From: a virus
IMG/VR virus record: IMGVR_UViG_3300022685_000010
Coordinates: 1 to 34,821 of that record
Length of the DNA stretch: 34,821 nt
Direction: 5' to 3' (one strand)
Shown: positions 13,707 through 21,740 of the stretch, piece by piece
Numbering within the stretch: the first letter of the stretch is position 1
How the letters are laid out: every line of letters begins with the position of its first letter
Program-made: the position numbers and the translations under genes
Notes under the pieces: model-generated
What the model saw: the letters and a program-made list of their open reading frames with translations, nothing else
Told to the model about the DNA's origin: nothing
The model's database searches: none

Positions 13707-14765
13707 ATGCCTTTTAACGCTGAACAAATGTCATACGCGGGCAAGTCTGCAATGGATTATCGAATCCGTAGCAAGCCCGAGGATCTTTTCAACACCGACC
13801 GGCCGCTGCTTAAAGCCCTGATGGCTAACAAGCAGACGTTCCCCGGTGCCAAACAGTACATTGAAGAAAAGCTGCGTATCACGAACGACAGCAACTTTCA
13901 GTGGTTCGGCCCGAACGGTCAGGTTTCGTACAACAACAAGCGTACCCTGGGAAACGCCAACTTCCCGTGGGCTTCTGCCCATGACGGTTTCTTCCTGACG
14001 GAAGAAGAACTGGCGGCAAACTACATCACCATGACGGATGATCGTAGTGCAACCCCGACCACGAGCGAAAAGCACCAGTTTGTGAATCTCATGAACGAGA
14101 ACACCGACACGCTGATGCTTGGCTTCAAGGAGAAGATGGATTTTGAGCTTCACCTTGACGGCTCTCAGAACGGCGAGGCGCTGGAAGGTCTGGATCATCT
14201 GATCGCAATCAACCCTGCCGCCGGAACTCTTGGTGGTATTGATCGGTCTGTTTCGGCCAATGCGTACTTCCGCAACCAGGTTCTTTTGAACATGGACGGA
14301 ACCAACGCGGATGAAATGACCGAAGGCATGGAAGTGATCTTCCGGCAGTGTACCCGTGTTGGCGGCAACCGCCCGAACCTGATTCTTGCAGGCAGCAAGT
14401 TCTATGATGCTTACCGCAAGGACAACAAGGCCAATCTTGAGCGCCAGATTACGGTTCCTCAGTCTGGTGGCGTTGGACTGGACGGCGGTGTGAACCGCCT
14501 TGGCTTCAAGGGTGTTGAAGTCCAGTGGGACCCGGTACTTGATGATCTGCAAGCGCAGGTTCCCGATGCCACGAACCCGTGGGACAAGCGGTGCTACTTC
14601 CTGAACACGCGGTTCCTGAAACTGCGCCCAATGAAGGGTCAGGACATGATTACCCGCAAGCCGCCTCGCGTCTATGACCGCTACACGCACTATTGGGGTC
14701 TGACTTGGCGTGGCGCCCTGACCACGAACCACCCTGGTTCAATGGCCGTTCTTACCATCGCCTAA
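13707..14765 (+). CDS. Major capsid protein (HK97-like fold expected)
   Basis: This 352-residue protein is the main shell subunit. The order portal, scaffold, this gene, and its moderate size are classical. Recognisable features are an acidic/aromatic N-arm (MPFNAEQMSYAGKSAMDY), a long central segment NENTDTLMLGFKEKMDFELHLDG resembling the spine helix, and a beta-rich C-terminus with YTHYWGLTWRGALTTNHPGS, a pattern common to phage capsid C-termini. The start at 13707 has GGAGAG 7 bases upstream; a TTG 15 bases earlier is in frame but less likely. It is flanked by its own leader and a strong hairpin, in keeping with high expression. Confidence 0.87.
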   Translation: MPFNAEQMSYAGKSAMDYRIRSKPEDLFNTDRPLLKALMANKQTFPGAKQYIEEKLRITNDSNFQWFGPNGQVSYNNKRTLGNANFPWASAHDGFFLTEEELAANYITMTDDRSATPTTSEKHQFVNLMNENTDTLMLGFKEKMDFELHLDGSQNGEALEGLDHLIAINPAAGTLGGIDRSVSANAYFRNQVLLNMDGTNADEMTEGMEVIFRQCTRVGGNRPNLILAGSKFYDAYRKDNKANLERQITVPQSGGVGLDGGVNRLGFKGVEVQWDPVLDDLQAQVPDATNPWDKRCYFLNTRFLKLRPMKGQDMITRKPPRVYDRYTHYWGLTWRGALTTNHPGSMAVLTIA

Positions 14766-14771
14766 CCGGCA

Positions 14772-14799
14772 GGAGCCCCCAGCGTTTGTTGGGGGCTCC
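14772..14799 (+). terminator. Strong hairpin after the capsid gene
   Basis: GGAGCCCCCA (14772-14781) pairs perfectly with TGGGGGCTCC (14790-14799) around an 8-base loop that can close two pairs further. No T-run follows, so it may be a partial terminator or a 3' stabiliser of capsid mRNA rather than a full stop. Confidence 0.6.
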
Positions 14800-14819
14800 A
14801 CAGATTAAGGAGAAACGTC

Positions 14820-15137
14820 ATGAGTAACACCATTCAGATTTTGGAAAGCGCAGCCGGTAGCACCGGCGCAAAGGCAAGCGTTGATCTTGGCGGCAAAACG
14901 CCGTTTGAGGTTGGCAAGCCGATCACCATCTCCATGTTTTCAACCGGCTCTGGCACTGCGCCTCAGTACGATGTTGAAGGATCGGACGATGATTCGACCT
15001 GGGAACTGCTTGGCAGCATTGATACTGTCGGCCTGACTACTGCGTCCGTTACCTGTCGCCGCTATCTTCGTGTTAATGTAGACACGGCGGCGGGAACTGC
15101 GGGCCTTATCAGCGCAATCGCAACCGCCACCAAGTAA
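14820..15137 (+). CDS. Small structural protein, possible capsid decoration protein
   Basis: This 105-residue protein begins MSNTIQILES and is Gly/Thr/Ala/Ser-rich and beta-predicted throughout (FEVGKPITISMFS, STWELLGSID, RRYLRVNVDT). It resembles small beta-sandwich head-decoration or fibre-head proteins, but no signature motif is seen. AAGGAG precedes the ATG by 7 bases. It is enclosed between hairpins at 14772 and 15141, which would give it its own expression level next to the capsid gene. A decoration role is inferred from position and composition. Confidence 0.6.
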   Translation: MSNTIQILESAAGSTGAKASVDLGGKTPFEVGKPITISMFSTGSGTAPQYDVEGSDDDSTWELLGSIDTVGLTTASVTCRRYLRVNVDTAAGTAGLISAIATATK

Positions 15138-15140
15138 ATT

Positions 15141-15169
15141 CACCCCCCGGTTCGCCGGGGGTGTTATTT
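15141..15169 (+). terminator. Intrinsic terminator-like hairpin with UUCG loop
   Basis: CCCCCGG and CCGGGGG pair around a TTCG tetraloop (with an outer CA/TG extension past a one-base bulge), followed by GTTATTT. This is a credible weak intrinsic terminator or attenuator between the 105- and 169-residue genes. Confidence 0.6.
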
Positions 15170-15185
15170 GAACGGAGGAAGCAAG

Positions 15186-15695
15186 ATGGCGAAGTTACGA
15201 TTTGTTGCTGTATACATTCACAAGGGGCCGATGACGAAGATCGAAAAACGGTTCCCTGAGTACGAACTGCCTGTGATGCAGGAAAAGTTTGGCTCCCTGG
15301 AGGTTCACAACGAGTATGTTGCGGACATCGCAAGCCCGGAGTCGATTGAATCAGAGATAGACCGCCTGCGCCGGCATGGCGAAGAAGAAGGCACGAAAGA
15401 AACCTTCTTCGATGCAGCTTACGGGCGCGGTAAGGCTGGTGAGCGCGAGTTTGCCAATGCGTACAAGGCTGCGTATTGGTTTGCAAGCGATGAGCCGAAA
15501 GAGTTGAAAGACCTGACCGTTGCCGAGTTGAAAAAGCTTGCTGACGAAAAGGGCATTGAAGGCTACTCGACGCTCAAGAAAGCAGAACTGATCGCGGCGC
15601 TTGAGGGTGATGAGCCCGAAGTTGCCGATGACGATCCCCCCAAGGAAGATGGGCCGGAGGATGAGGCAACCGCTGAGTCTGATCCTTTGGACTGA
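15186..15695 (+). CDS. Head-cluster protein with C-terminal Rho-N/HeH-like mini-domain
   Basis: Of 169 residues, 1-100 form an alpha/beta region (KLRFVAVYIHKGPMTKIEKR at the start). Residues about 107-142 (LKDLTVAELKKLADEKGIEG then STLKKAELIAAL) match the helix-extended-helix pattern of Rho-N/SAP/HeH domains, which bind nucleic acid. An acidic, probably disordered tail (about 143-169) follows. The start at 15186 has GGAGGA 7 bases upstream; a TTG 18 bases earlier is in frame but lies inside the hairpin tail. It could be a head-completion or DNA-contacting protein near the portal. The N-terminal family is not recognised. Confidence 0.62.
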   Translation: MAKLRFVAVYIHKGPMTKIEKRFPEYELPVMQEKFGSLEVHNEYVADIASPESIESEIDRLRRHGEEEGTKETFFDAAYGRGKAGEREFANAYKAAYWFASDEPKELKDLTVAELKKLADEKGIEGYSTLKKAELIAALEGDEPEVADDDPPKEDGPEDEATAESDPLD

Positions 15696-15709
15696 TCTTC
15701 CTTTCACCC

Positions 15710-15739
15710 GCGCCCCCCTCTGCCCGAGGGGGCGCTTTT
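15710..15739 (+). terminator. Intrinsic terminator-like hairpin with T-run
   Basis: A GCGCCCCCCTC arm (15710-15720) pairs with GAGGGGGCGC (15726-15735), one C bulged, and TTTT follows immediately. This is the best-formed of the three post-capsid hairpins, lying only 14 bases before the next start codon. Read-through must therefore occur for tail genes to be made. Confidence 0.68.
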
Positions 15740-15753
15740 ACGGGAGATAAGCT

Positions 15754-16710
15754 ATGCCTGGTGGCACTAACGGCCCCCCGATTTACACCGGGGCTCCCTA
15801 TCAACACAAATCCTCTACCCTTCTGGCGTTACGCAATCGGTTGATGATTCGGCTGAATTTTTCCGCGCAGTTGCTTGCGCCGCCGCCGGGCATGACCGAA
15901 TTGCTGAACGATTTTCTCTACGATGCTCAGGTTGATCTGTATCGTAGACCAGGCCACCCTGATCGCATCAAGCGGTGGTGGTCAATCCCGATCATTGCCG
16001 GCGAGCGGCATTATGACGTTCCCTCAATCACCACGAACTTCCGCACCGATTTGGCGTTCACCGCCGATGCGGGAGGCGATTTTGTGCAGCGCGCGGCGGG
16101 CGATTTTCAGGCCGAAGGGTTCAAGGCAGGCCAGATCATCACCATTGCTGGCGGGGCCAATGACGGCACGAAAATGACAATTGCTGCGGTTGCTACAGAC
16201 CAGCTTACGTTTGTTGAGCAAAGCGTCCTGACAACGGCAGCAGCAGGCCCAAGCGTTGCCGTGTCCACTGTGAACTACATAAGCCTGTATGAGAAAAAGA
16301 TTGACCATCTGATGCTCCAGCAGGACACGCAGTGGTGGGAAATGAAAGAAGGCATTGATCCGATGCGGTACAACCAAACATCTGCCTCAATCCCGCAATG
16401 CTACGAATGGACGGACACGCTGGAAATCTGGCCGGCGCCGGATGAAAACTACACGGTGTGGATCTATGGTGTTTTTGGCCTGCTTCCGTTCCAGGCTGAT
16501 ACTGATGTGACCACCATTGACCCTGACATGGTGTTCAATCTTGCGCTCGCGCTTGCGAAGGCGCATTACGGTCAGCAGGATGCTCAGGTGTATTTCCGCA
16601 AAGCAGAGGTTGCATTGAATCAGGTGGTGAAAGAAGGCCACGGCAACCAGAGATACATTCCTGACCCAAGGCCGCAGGGGCGCAATATTCCGAGGCCGCA
16701 GCAAGTCTGA
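15754..16710 (+). CDS. Head-to-tail adaptor (T7 gp11-like tail tubular protein A)
   Basis: This 318-residue adaptor protein docks on the portal and carries the nozzle. The helical N-part (about 20-75, TELLNDFLYDAQVDLYRR) and the C-part with the W-rich motif QQDTQWWEMKEGIDPMRYN and YGQQDAQVYFRKAEVALNQ fit the T7 gp11/P22 gp4-type adaptor family. Residues about 95-172 look like an inserted beta-rich domain (FKAGQIITIAGGANDGTKM then TDQLTF) between those parts. GGGAG lies 7 bases before the ATG. The stop overlaps the next start (TGATG), consistent with coupled adaptor and nozzle synthesis. Confidence 0.78.
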   Translation: MPGGTNGPPIYTGAPYQHKSSTLLALRNRLMIRLNFSAQLLAPPPGMTELLNDFLYDAQVDLYRRPGHPDRIKRWWSIPIIAGERHYDVPSITTNFRTDLAFTADAGGDFVQRAAGDFQAEGFKAGQIITIAGGANDGTKMTIAAVATDQLTFVEQSVLTTAAAGPSVAVSTVNYISLYEKKIDHLMLQQDTQWWEMKEGIDPMRYNQTSASIPQCYEWTDTLEIWPAPDENYTVWIYGVFGLLPFQADTDVTTIDPDMVFNLALALAKAHYGQQDAQVYFRKAEVALNQVVKEGHGNQRYIPDPRPQGRNIPRPQQV

Positions 16711-17489
16711 TGCGCTCAGTCAGCCTCACAACCAACAACGCAGGCATGACGCGCTTGCGGCGAAAGGGCAATGCCAGTCCGGGAACGCTGTACGACTGTC
16801 TCAACGCCTATATCACCATGTCAGGCACTATCAAGCCGCGCCCTGGTACACGCCTGCACAAGCAGTTGCCGGAAGGCACGTGCGGGCTTGTCGCGCACAA
16901 TGGCAAGCTGGTGGTATTCACCAGCACCCCGATTGTGGACGATGATGAGCGGTACAGCTATGTGCTGGTCAAGCATCCCATTACGCCCTCACTGAAGGCC
17001 ACAGAGTGTCATTTCGCGCAGCCTTTCATGGGCTACATTTACGCTGTCATTGAATTTGAGGACAGCCAGTATTTCCATTTCTGGATTGAGGAAGTGGACG
17101 CATGGGAGGCTGGAAAGATTTACCCAGAGGGTACGGCTGTTCTCCCGACAGCCCCAAATGGATTCCGATACGTTGCTGAACGCTCATCGCTGAATTATCC
17201 GCTGTGGGCGCCAAACGTGGCGCGGCAGGTAGGCGAGAACGTCGAGCCAACGGTTTCCAACGGATTTTTCTATCAAGTCATTGCGGTAACAGGCGATACG
17301 CCGCGCAGTGGCGGTACGGAGCCTGTGTGGCCTACTGTTGAGGGCGGCACAGTTATCGAGTCTCAGTCCGTCACTTATCAGGCTGTGCCGCCAGATACGA
17401 CTCCAGGCCCAGGTGCTGGAGAAGGCCCAGAGGGGCCGCGTTATGAAAACCCGAACTTTGGCCGCAATGCTGATGGAATTGAGCAATGA
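16710..17489 (+). CDS. Tail nozzle protein, N-terminal part (T7 gp12-like, split)
   Basis: This 259-residue protein has, at residues about 1-130, the start of nozzle proteins: a basic N-terminus, KPRPGTRLHKQLPEGTCGLV, then beta strands typical of the propeller. From about 131 the sequence changes to modules: AWEAGKIYPEGTAV and, at about 196-226, a GTEPVWPTVEGGTV-type unit found twice more in the following protein. It ends in a Pro/Gly-rich tail and an ATGA overlap with the next gene. Alone it is too short to be a nozzle (T7 gp12 is about 790 residues), so it probably acts together with the next cistrons. Confidence 0.7.
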   Translation: MRSVSLTTNNAGMTRLRRKGNASPGTLYDCLNAYITMSGTIKPRPGTRLHKQLPEGTCGLVAHNGKLVVFTSTPIVDDDERYSYVLVKHPITPSLKATECHFAQPFMGYIYAVIEFEDSQYFHFWIEEVDAWEAGKIYPEGTAVLPTAPNGFRYVAERSSLNYPLWAPNVARQVGENVEPTVSNGFFYQVIAVTGDTPRSGGTEPVWPTVEGGTVIESQSVTYQAVPPDTTPGPGAGEGPEGPRYENPNFGRNADGIEQ

Positions 17490-19237
17490 GTGTTGCTCTT
17501 TGGCAACCCAGCACCGACTATGCGTTGGGTGCAATTGTCCAGCCGACCGCTGTGCCGGAGAACGAATCCACGCCGATCACGGATGGCGGGTTTGAATCCG
17601 GCGGTGGTGATTGGACGTATAGCGGCGCAGCCGTTGTTGTTGGTGATTCGGCTGGTGCGTTTGAAGGCGATAATTACGTCAAAATGTCGCCAAACCAAAC
17701 TGGCGGCATTGCAAAGGTAGAGTCATCTTTTCTGGACGTTGAGCCGGCGCGGGGGTTCATCGCACAATGTTACTTTGACCCGCGCACCAATCCAGCAGCA
17801 AAAGGTCAGCTCCAGGCATATTTTGTCGATGCGAGCGATAATTTTGTTGCGACCCTGAAAAGCACCTTTGCATTTGGTGACGGCACTGCCGGATACCGAA
17901 AGATCGTGCTGCTTGTGCAGGTTCCTGCCAGCGCGGCGAAGGTCAAATTCATTGGTCAAGCCGAACACGATACGGGCGAAAGTGCCTTTGATTCGTTTTC
18001 GTGGAATTACACCACCACAGCAACCGGCGCGCCGCTAGGGCTGCTTTTTGAGGCTACCACGGGCGGCAAGAGCGGACTGGAAGAACCTGCGTGGCCCGAT
18101 ACAGTCAGCGCCACGGTAACGGACGGCACGGTTGAGTGGACGGCGGTACAGGCTGACACGGTGACATGGGAAGCCCGTGCGCTGCTTAAATCGGGCGATA
18201 CTGAGCCGTCATGGCCTACCGTTCCCGGTCAGATCATTCAGGACGGCACAATGCAATGGCGTTGCGAGTCGCAGGCCATTACGGATCGGAATTGCCCTCA
18301 GACCAAAGAGGTTGCAATTGGCGCCAGCAAGATATTCGCCGGCGATAATGATGTGGTGCGTTTCAGCGCAACGCTTGATCCGCGCGACTGGTCTACGCCG
18401 GAAGATGCTGGGTTCTTGCCGACCGGATTGCAGCAGGAAGGGCAGGTTGGCGTTACGGCTATGGGCAACTACCGTGGCAATCTGGTTGTCTGGAACCAAT
18501 CGTCTGTGCAGGTGTGGCAGATCGACCCTGACCCCGTAGCAATGGCCTTGCTGGATTCAATGAACGGCATTGGTAGCGCTCACCACAAGGCTGCGGAGCC
18601 TGTGTCAAACGACCTGTTCTTCCTGGCGGCGCTTGGTGTTCGCACGGTGGGTATCGCCGTTGGCGCTGAAAACCTTGCGGCTGGGGATGCTGGACTGCCG
18701 ATTGATGTGCTGGTGCAGCCGGAGGTCAATCAGACCATCGACCCCATTGCTACCTATTACCCTTCGTTCGGCCAGTATTGGCTGACGTTCCCGACCAAAT
18801 CAAATGGGCGCCCAGGGGTGTTTCCTGAAACCCCAACTGCGCCCGACCCTGGCGAGTATCAATTCAGCACGATGCAATATCCGTATGTGCTGACGGAGGG
18901 AATTGAAAGCAGCAATAGCCTCAAATCGGGCTGGGTGTTTGGCCTTGATGTTCCTGAGCTTGATGCCACGCACTCGCTGCAAAGCGGTTCGCTTCTGGAT
19001 GTGGTTGGGTACAAAGATTACACAGAGGTTCCTGAGCTTGATGGAACACACAGCCTTGAAAGCGGTACACTTGAAACGGTTGTTGGGTACAAAGATTACA
19101 CAGAGGTTCCTGAGCTTGATGGAACACACTCGCTGCAAAGCGGGGATTTGGTTGTATCAGTGCAATATATTGATTATGACGTAGACGAGGCTATCGAAAG
19201 TAGCCATTCATTGCAGAGCGGGACACTTGCCGCGTAG
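17486..19237 (+). CDS. Tail nozzle protein, middle part with lectin-like and repeat insertions
   Basis: Of 583 residues, 1-25 form a WQPSTDYALGAIV module and about 31-175 a carbohydrate-binding jelly-roll-like region (ITDGGFESGGGDWTYSG). Two GxTEPxWPT modules follow (about 192-222 and 231-262), then the conserved nozzle core at about 270-436 (VAIGASKIFAGDNDVVRFS, LDPRDWSTPE, IGSAHHKAAEPVSNDLFFLA, QYWLTF). Last come five HSLQSG-type repeats (about 472-583). In relatives the core would be followed directly by the nozzle C-terminus, which here lies in the separate gene at 21740. ATGA coupling to the preceding gene supports co-assembly. Confidence 0.75.
   Translation: MSVALWQPSTDYALGAIVQPTAVPENESTPITDGGFESGGGDWTYSGAAVVVGDSAGAFEGDNYVKMSPNQTGGIAKVESSFLDVEPARGFIAQCYFDPRTNPAAKGQLQAYFVDASDNFVATLKSTFAFGDGTAGYRKIVLLVQVPASAAKVKFIGQAEHDTGESAFDSFSWNYTTTATGAPLGLLFEATTGGKSGLEEPAWPDTVSATVTDGTVEWTAVQADTVTWEARALLKSGDTEPSWPTVPGQIIQDGTMQWRCESQAITDRNCPQTKEVAIGASKIFAGDNDVVRFSATLDPRDWSTPEDAGFLPTGLQQEGQVGVTAMGNYRGNLVVWNQSSVQVWQIDPDPVAMALLDSMNGIGSAHHKAAEPVSNDLFFLAALGVRTVGIAVGAENLAAGDAGLPIDVLVQPEVNQTIDPIATYYPSFGQYWLTFPTKSNGRPGVFPETPTAPDPGEYQFSTMQYPYVLTEGIESSNSLKSGWVFGLDVPELDATHSLQSGSLLDVVGYKDYTEVPELDGTHSLESGTLETVVGYKDYTEVPELDGTHSLQSGDLVVSVQYIDYDVDEAIESSHSLQSGTLAA
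18950..19183 (+). repeat. Three tandem 78-bp repeats (26-residue units)
   Basis: In-frame units start at 18950, 19028 and 19106, each beginning GTTCCTGAGCTTGAT. Positions 19004-19051 and 19082-19129 are identical over 48 bases. Degenerate extra units lie on both sides (peptides ESSNSLKSG and ESSHSLQSG). The units encode VPELDxTHSLxSG then a GYKDYTE linker. Recent duplication or conversion is indicated by the exact identity. Confidence 0.85.
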
Positions 19238-19246
19238 GAGTCAGAA

Positions 19247-20233
19247 ATGAGCATTAACAAAGCACCGGCCATTTGGGTTCCGAGCCGCCGGCCAATTGTC
19301 TTAAATGGGAATGTCAGTGGCCGCATGGAGGGCCGCTATAAATTTACTGTGCGCCGACCTGATGGCGAGGTTCGCCTTGAAACGGGGTGGTCAAAAAACC
19401 TGATTACCAACACAGGCATGGACAACTTTGCCAAAACGAGTGATTGGGATCGTTACTGCTATGTGGGCACGGGCAACACCGCGCCGGCAAATACAGACAC
19501 TTCACTTACCACCCCGGTTGTTGGTGGGGTGACCGACACCACGACAGGGCCGGATACGCGGGATCATGTGTTTGACGGAACCGAAGGCTACCATCGCTTG
19601 ATTCGCACCTTTCGATTTGACATTGGTGATGCAGAGGGTGTTCTCGCGGAAGTTGGTGTCGGCCCAACGGCCAGTACGTTGACCAGCCGGTCACTCATCA
19701 CGGATGGAGGCGGTACGCCGACCACAATTACTGTGCTGTCGGATGAAATTCTTGATGTGACCTACGAGTTTCGTGTATGGCACGGGCAAGATACGGCAAC
19801 GACTTCAACAATCACCCTTGATTCGGTGCTGTACAACACCACGCTCAGATGGCTGCAAGTTGCTTCAACGCCCGACCCTGGTGTCACTAATATTTGGGAT
19901 GTTCGCAGAACGGGCGCCACGCCCGGTGTGGGGGCAAGAGACACAACGCCGCCGACAAACTGGACGGACAACTGGACGGGAGCGTCGTCACCCGCAGAAA
20001 CCGCCACAAAAGCGGCTTATGTTGATGGCAATCACTATCAGGATTTTGCCTGCGTGTGGGATTACACGCGGGCGAATTACACCGATGGCATCAAGGGCAT
20101 TTATTTCTCTCATGACTGGAATTTAGCCAGCATGGCTTTTGAAAATGATGCTGACAATACGAAGGGAATCCTGAAAGACAACACGCAGGAATTGACCCTG
20201 AACTGGCGATGGAGTTGGGCGCGCAAGGCATAA
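19247..20233 (+). CDS. Tail structural protein (fibre-like), inserted in the nozzle region
   Basis: This 328-residue protein has an N-terminus (RMEGRYKFTVRRPDGEVRLE, then TGWSKNLITNTGMDNFA) resembling the conserved opening of many phage tail and fibre-attachment proteins. The rest is beta-rich and Thr/Asp-rich, ending ELTLNWRWSWARKA, a strand-like end typical of assembly domains. AGGAG lies 6 bases before the ATG. It sits between the nozzle's middle and C-terminal cistrons, so it probably belongs to the tail tip or fibre ring. Exact family not assigned. Confidence 0.65.
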   Translation: MSINKAPAIWVPSRRPIVLNGNVSGRMEGRYKFTVRRPDGEVRLETGWSKNLITNTGMDNFAKTSDWDRYCYVGTGNTAPANTDTSLTTPVVGGVTDTTTGPDTRDHVFDGTEGYHRLIRTFRFDIGDAEGVLAEVGVGPTASTLTSRSLITDGGGTPTTITVLSDEILDVTYEFRVWHGQDTATTSTITLDSVLYNTTLRWLQVASTPDPGVTNIWDVRRTGATPGVGARDTTPPTNWTDNWTGASSPAETATKAAYVDGNHYQDFACVWDYTRANYTDGIKGIYFSHDWNLASMAFENDADNTKGILKDNTQELTLNWRWSWARKA

Positions 20234-20234
20234 C

Positions 20235-21740
20235 ATGGCGATACCCCTTAACAGGCTGTCATCGTTTCCGGTAATCAGTGATTTTCTGGAGCCGTATGAC
20301 AAAGAAACTGAGTTTCTGACAGACTGGCAGAGGGGTGGCCGTGCGCTGCAAGACCCGAGCGAGGGGCTGGATGTCCAGAACTGGCAAGTGAGCCTGAGCG
20401 GCAGCGATGTGGTAATTACTCCAGAAACGATTGGGAGCCCAACTACGGCATTCACTGCATCTGGAGAGATCACAGAACTGAGCCTGGCTTTTGACCAGAA
20501 TATGCGCCCGTTTATTGCGTTTGTCGAGGATGAGGTTGCCAAGTATTACTGGTATAACCCCATCACTCAGACCAACAGCATTGAGGAAATAGCAGAGGGT
20601 GCTACGTCACCGCGCTGTGTTCTTGATGACGTTCGCAGCACACAGAACGACAACAGCCGAATCATTTTGGCGTACAACCGTGATGGGAATCTGAACTATC
20701 GGTCACAGGAAGATCGGTACGAAACCGAGTATGTTTTGACTGCGGCGCCCTCGCGCCTCTTGAAGATCGGTATGGGTGTAAACAACCGGCTGCAATTCCT
20801 GTTTGAAAACCCGAACAACATTGTTGTTCCAGGCCCGACTAACCCGCCGGAAATCACCATTCCGTATTGGGAAAGCACGGCTGGCGGCTTTATTGATCTG
20901 GACTTGGCTACTGAAAAGACATTCCTTGAGGTGTTTGGTCAAGCGTTTGGTAATGATGATGAGATCAATGAGGTTGTCACCATTTCTGAGGACAGCGGCA
21001 CTACGCCATGGAAGGTAAGAATCGACACTACGGATGGCGGCAATCTCATCCAGATCAGGGATTCTGTGGGAACGGCCCTGGCCGGAAATCTTTTCCTTGT
21101 TCGTGATAACGGTGTTGTGTTCTCGTCCCTTTCGTGGGTGGCAGGCGCTTCCGCCACGGATGAAATGAGCTTTCCGACGCGAACGCCGCTTTGGCTGGTC
21201 ATGGCTTCGGACACGGACGAACTGGTAATTCGCAAACGCGATATTTCGCCCGCCAATCCAGAACAGCCGCCGGTTCAGCCGCCCGGCGGGGGTGGCAATG
21301 ACCCAACGGACGTTACTGGCGCCGTTTCGTGGAGTTCGTTTTTTGGCGTAGCAGACCCTTTCAATGGCGGGCCTGGAAGCATCGGCAATCAGGTCAAACA
21401 GATTCCCGCCGGCGGCATTTCTGTGTGGTTCCAAGTACCCGACAGCCCGCCAAACAAATCGGTGAATTTTTTGGCAATTACCACCACGGGATCGGCGGGC
21501 CGGCCTTCGGTGTCATTGAATACGAAGGTGCAGAATTACAGCGAGCCCGTAGTCAACAATGGAACGCAGCCGACATTCGTGACAGGAAGAACGGATGGGT
21601 ACACAAACCCGACTACGCCGCCAAGCAGGACATTGGTTCTTGAAGCTGGGCGCAAGTACATCTGGAACATCAAGATGAGTGAAACTGGCCCCAATGGCGT
21701 GAATTGGGTAATCCTCAACTACTCAACGAGGACTCAGTAA
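20235..21740 (+). CDS. Tail structural protein, propeller-like
   Basis: This 501-residue protein has, at about 70-200, the pattern of a phage tail beta-propeller-like protein: ITELSLAFDQNMRPFIAFVE, KYYWYNPITQ, SPRCVLDDVRSTQNDNSRI, ILAYNRDGNLNYRSQEDRYE. Residues about 340-362 are a Pro/Gly linker (QPPVQPPGGGGND), and a C-terminal beta domain follows. AAGG lies 6 bases before the ATG, and TAATG overlaps the next start. It lies with the previous gene inside the apparent gap of the nozzle protein. A structural role in the tail is likely; specific function unknown. Confidence 0.65.
   Translation: MAIPLNRLSSFPVISDFLEPYDKETEFLTDWQRGGRALQDPSEGLDVQNWQVSLSGSDVVITPETIGSPTTAFTASGEITELSLAFDQNMRPFIAFVEDEVAKYYWYNPITQTNSIEEIAEGATSPRCVLDDVRSTQNDNSRIILAYNRDGNLNYRSQEDRYETEYVLTAAPSRLLKIGMGVNNRLQFLFENPNNIVVPGPTNPPEITIPYWESTAGGFIDLDLATEKTFLEVFGQAFGNDDEINEVVTISEDSGTTPWKVRIDTTDGGNLIQIRDSVGTALAGNLFLVRDNGVVFSSLSWVAGASATDEMSFPTRTPLWLVMASDTDELVIRKRDISPANPEQPPVQPPGGGGNDPTDVTGAVSWSSFFGVADPFNGGPGSIGNQVKQIPAGGISVWFQVPDSPPNKSVNFLAITTTGSAGRPSVSLNTKVQNYSEPVVNNGTQPTFVTGRTDGYTNPTTPPSRTLVLEAGRKYIWNIKMSETGPNGVNWVILNYSTRTQ

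Noticed and set aside
13731-14732. A 333-codon minus-strand frame opposite the capsid gene
   Set aside because: Antisense to the capsid gene; no ribosome site and no recognised domain.
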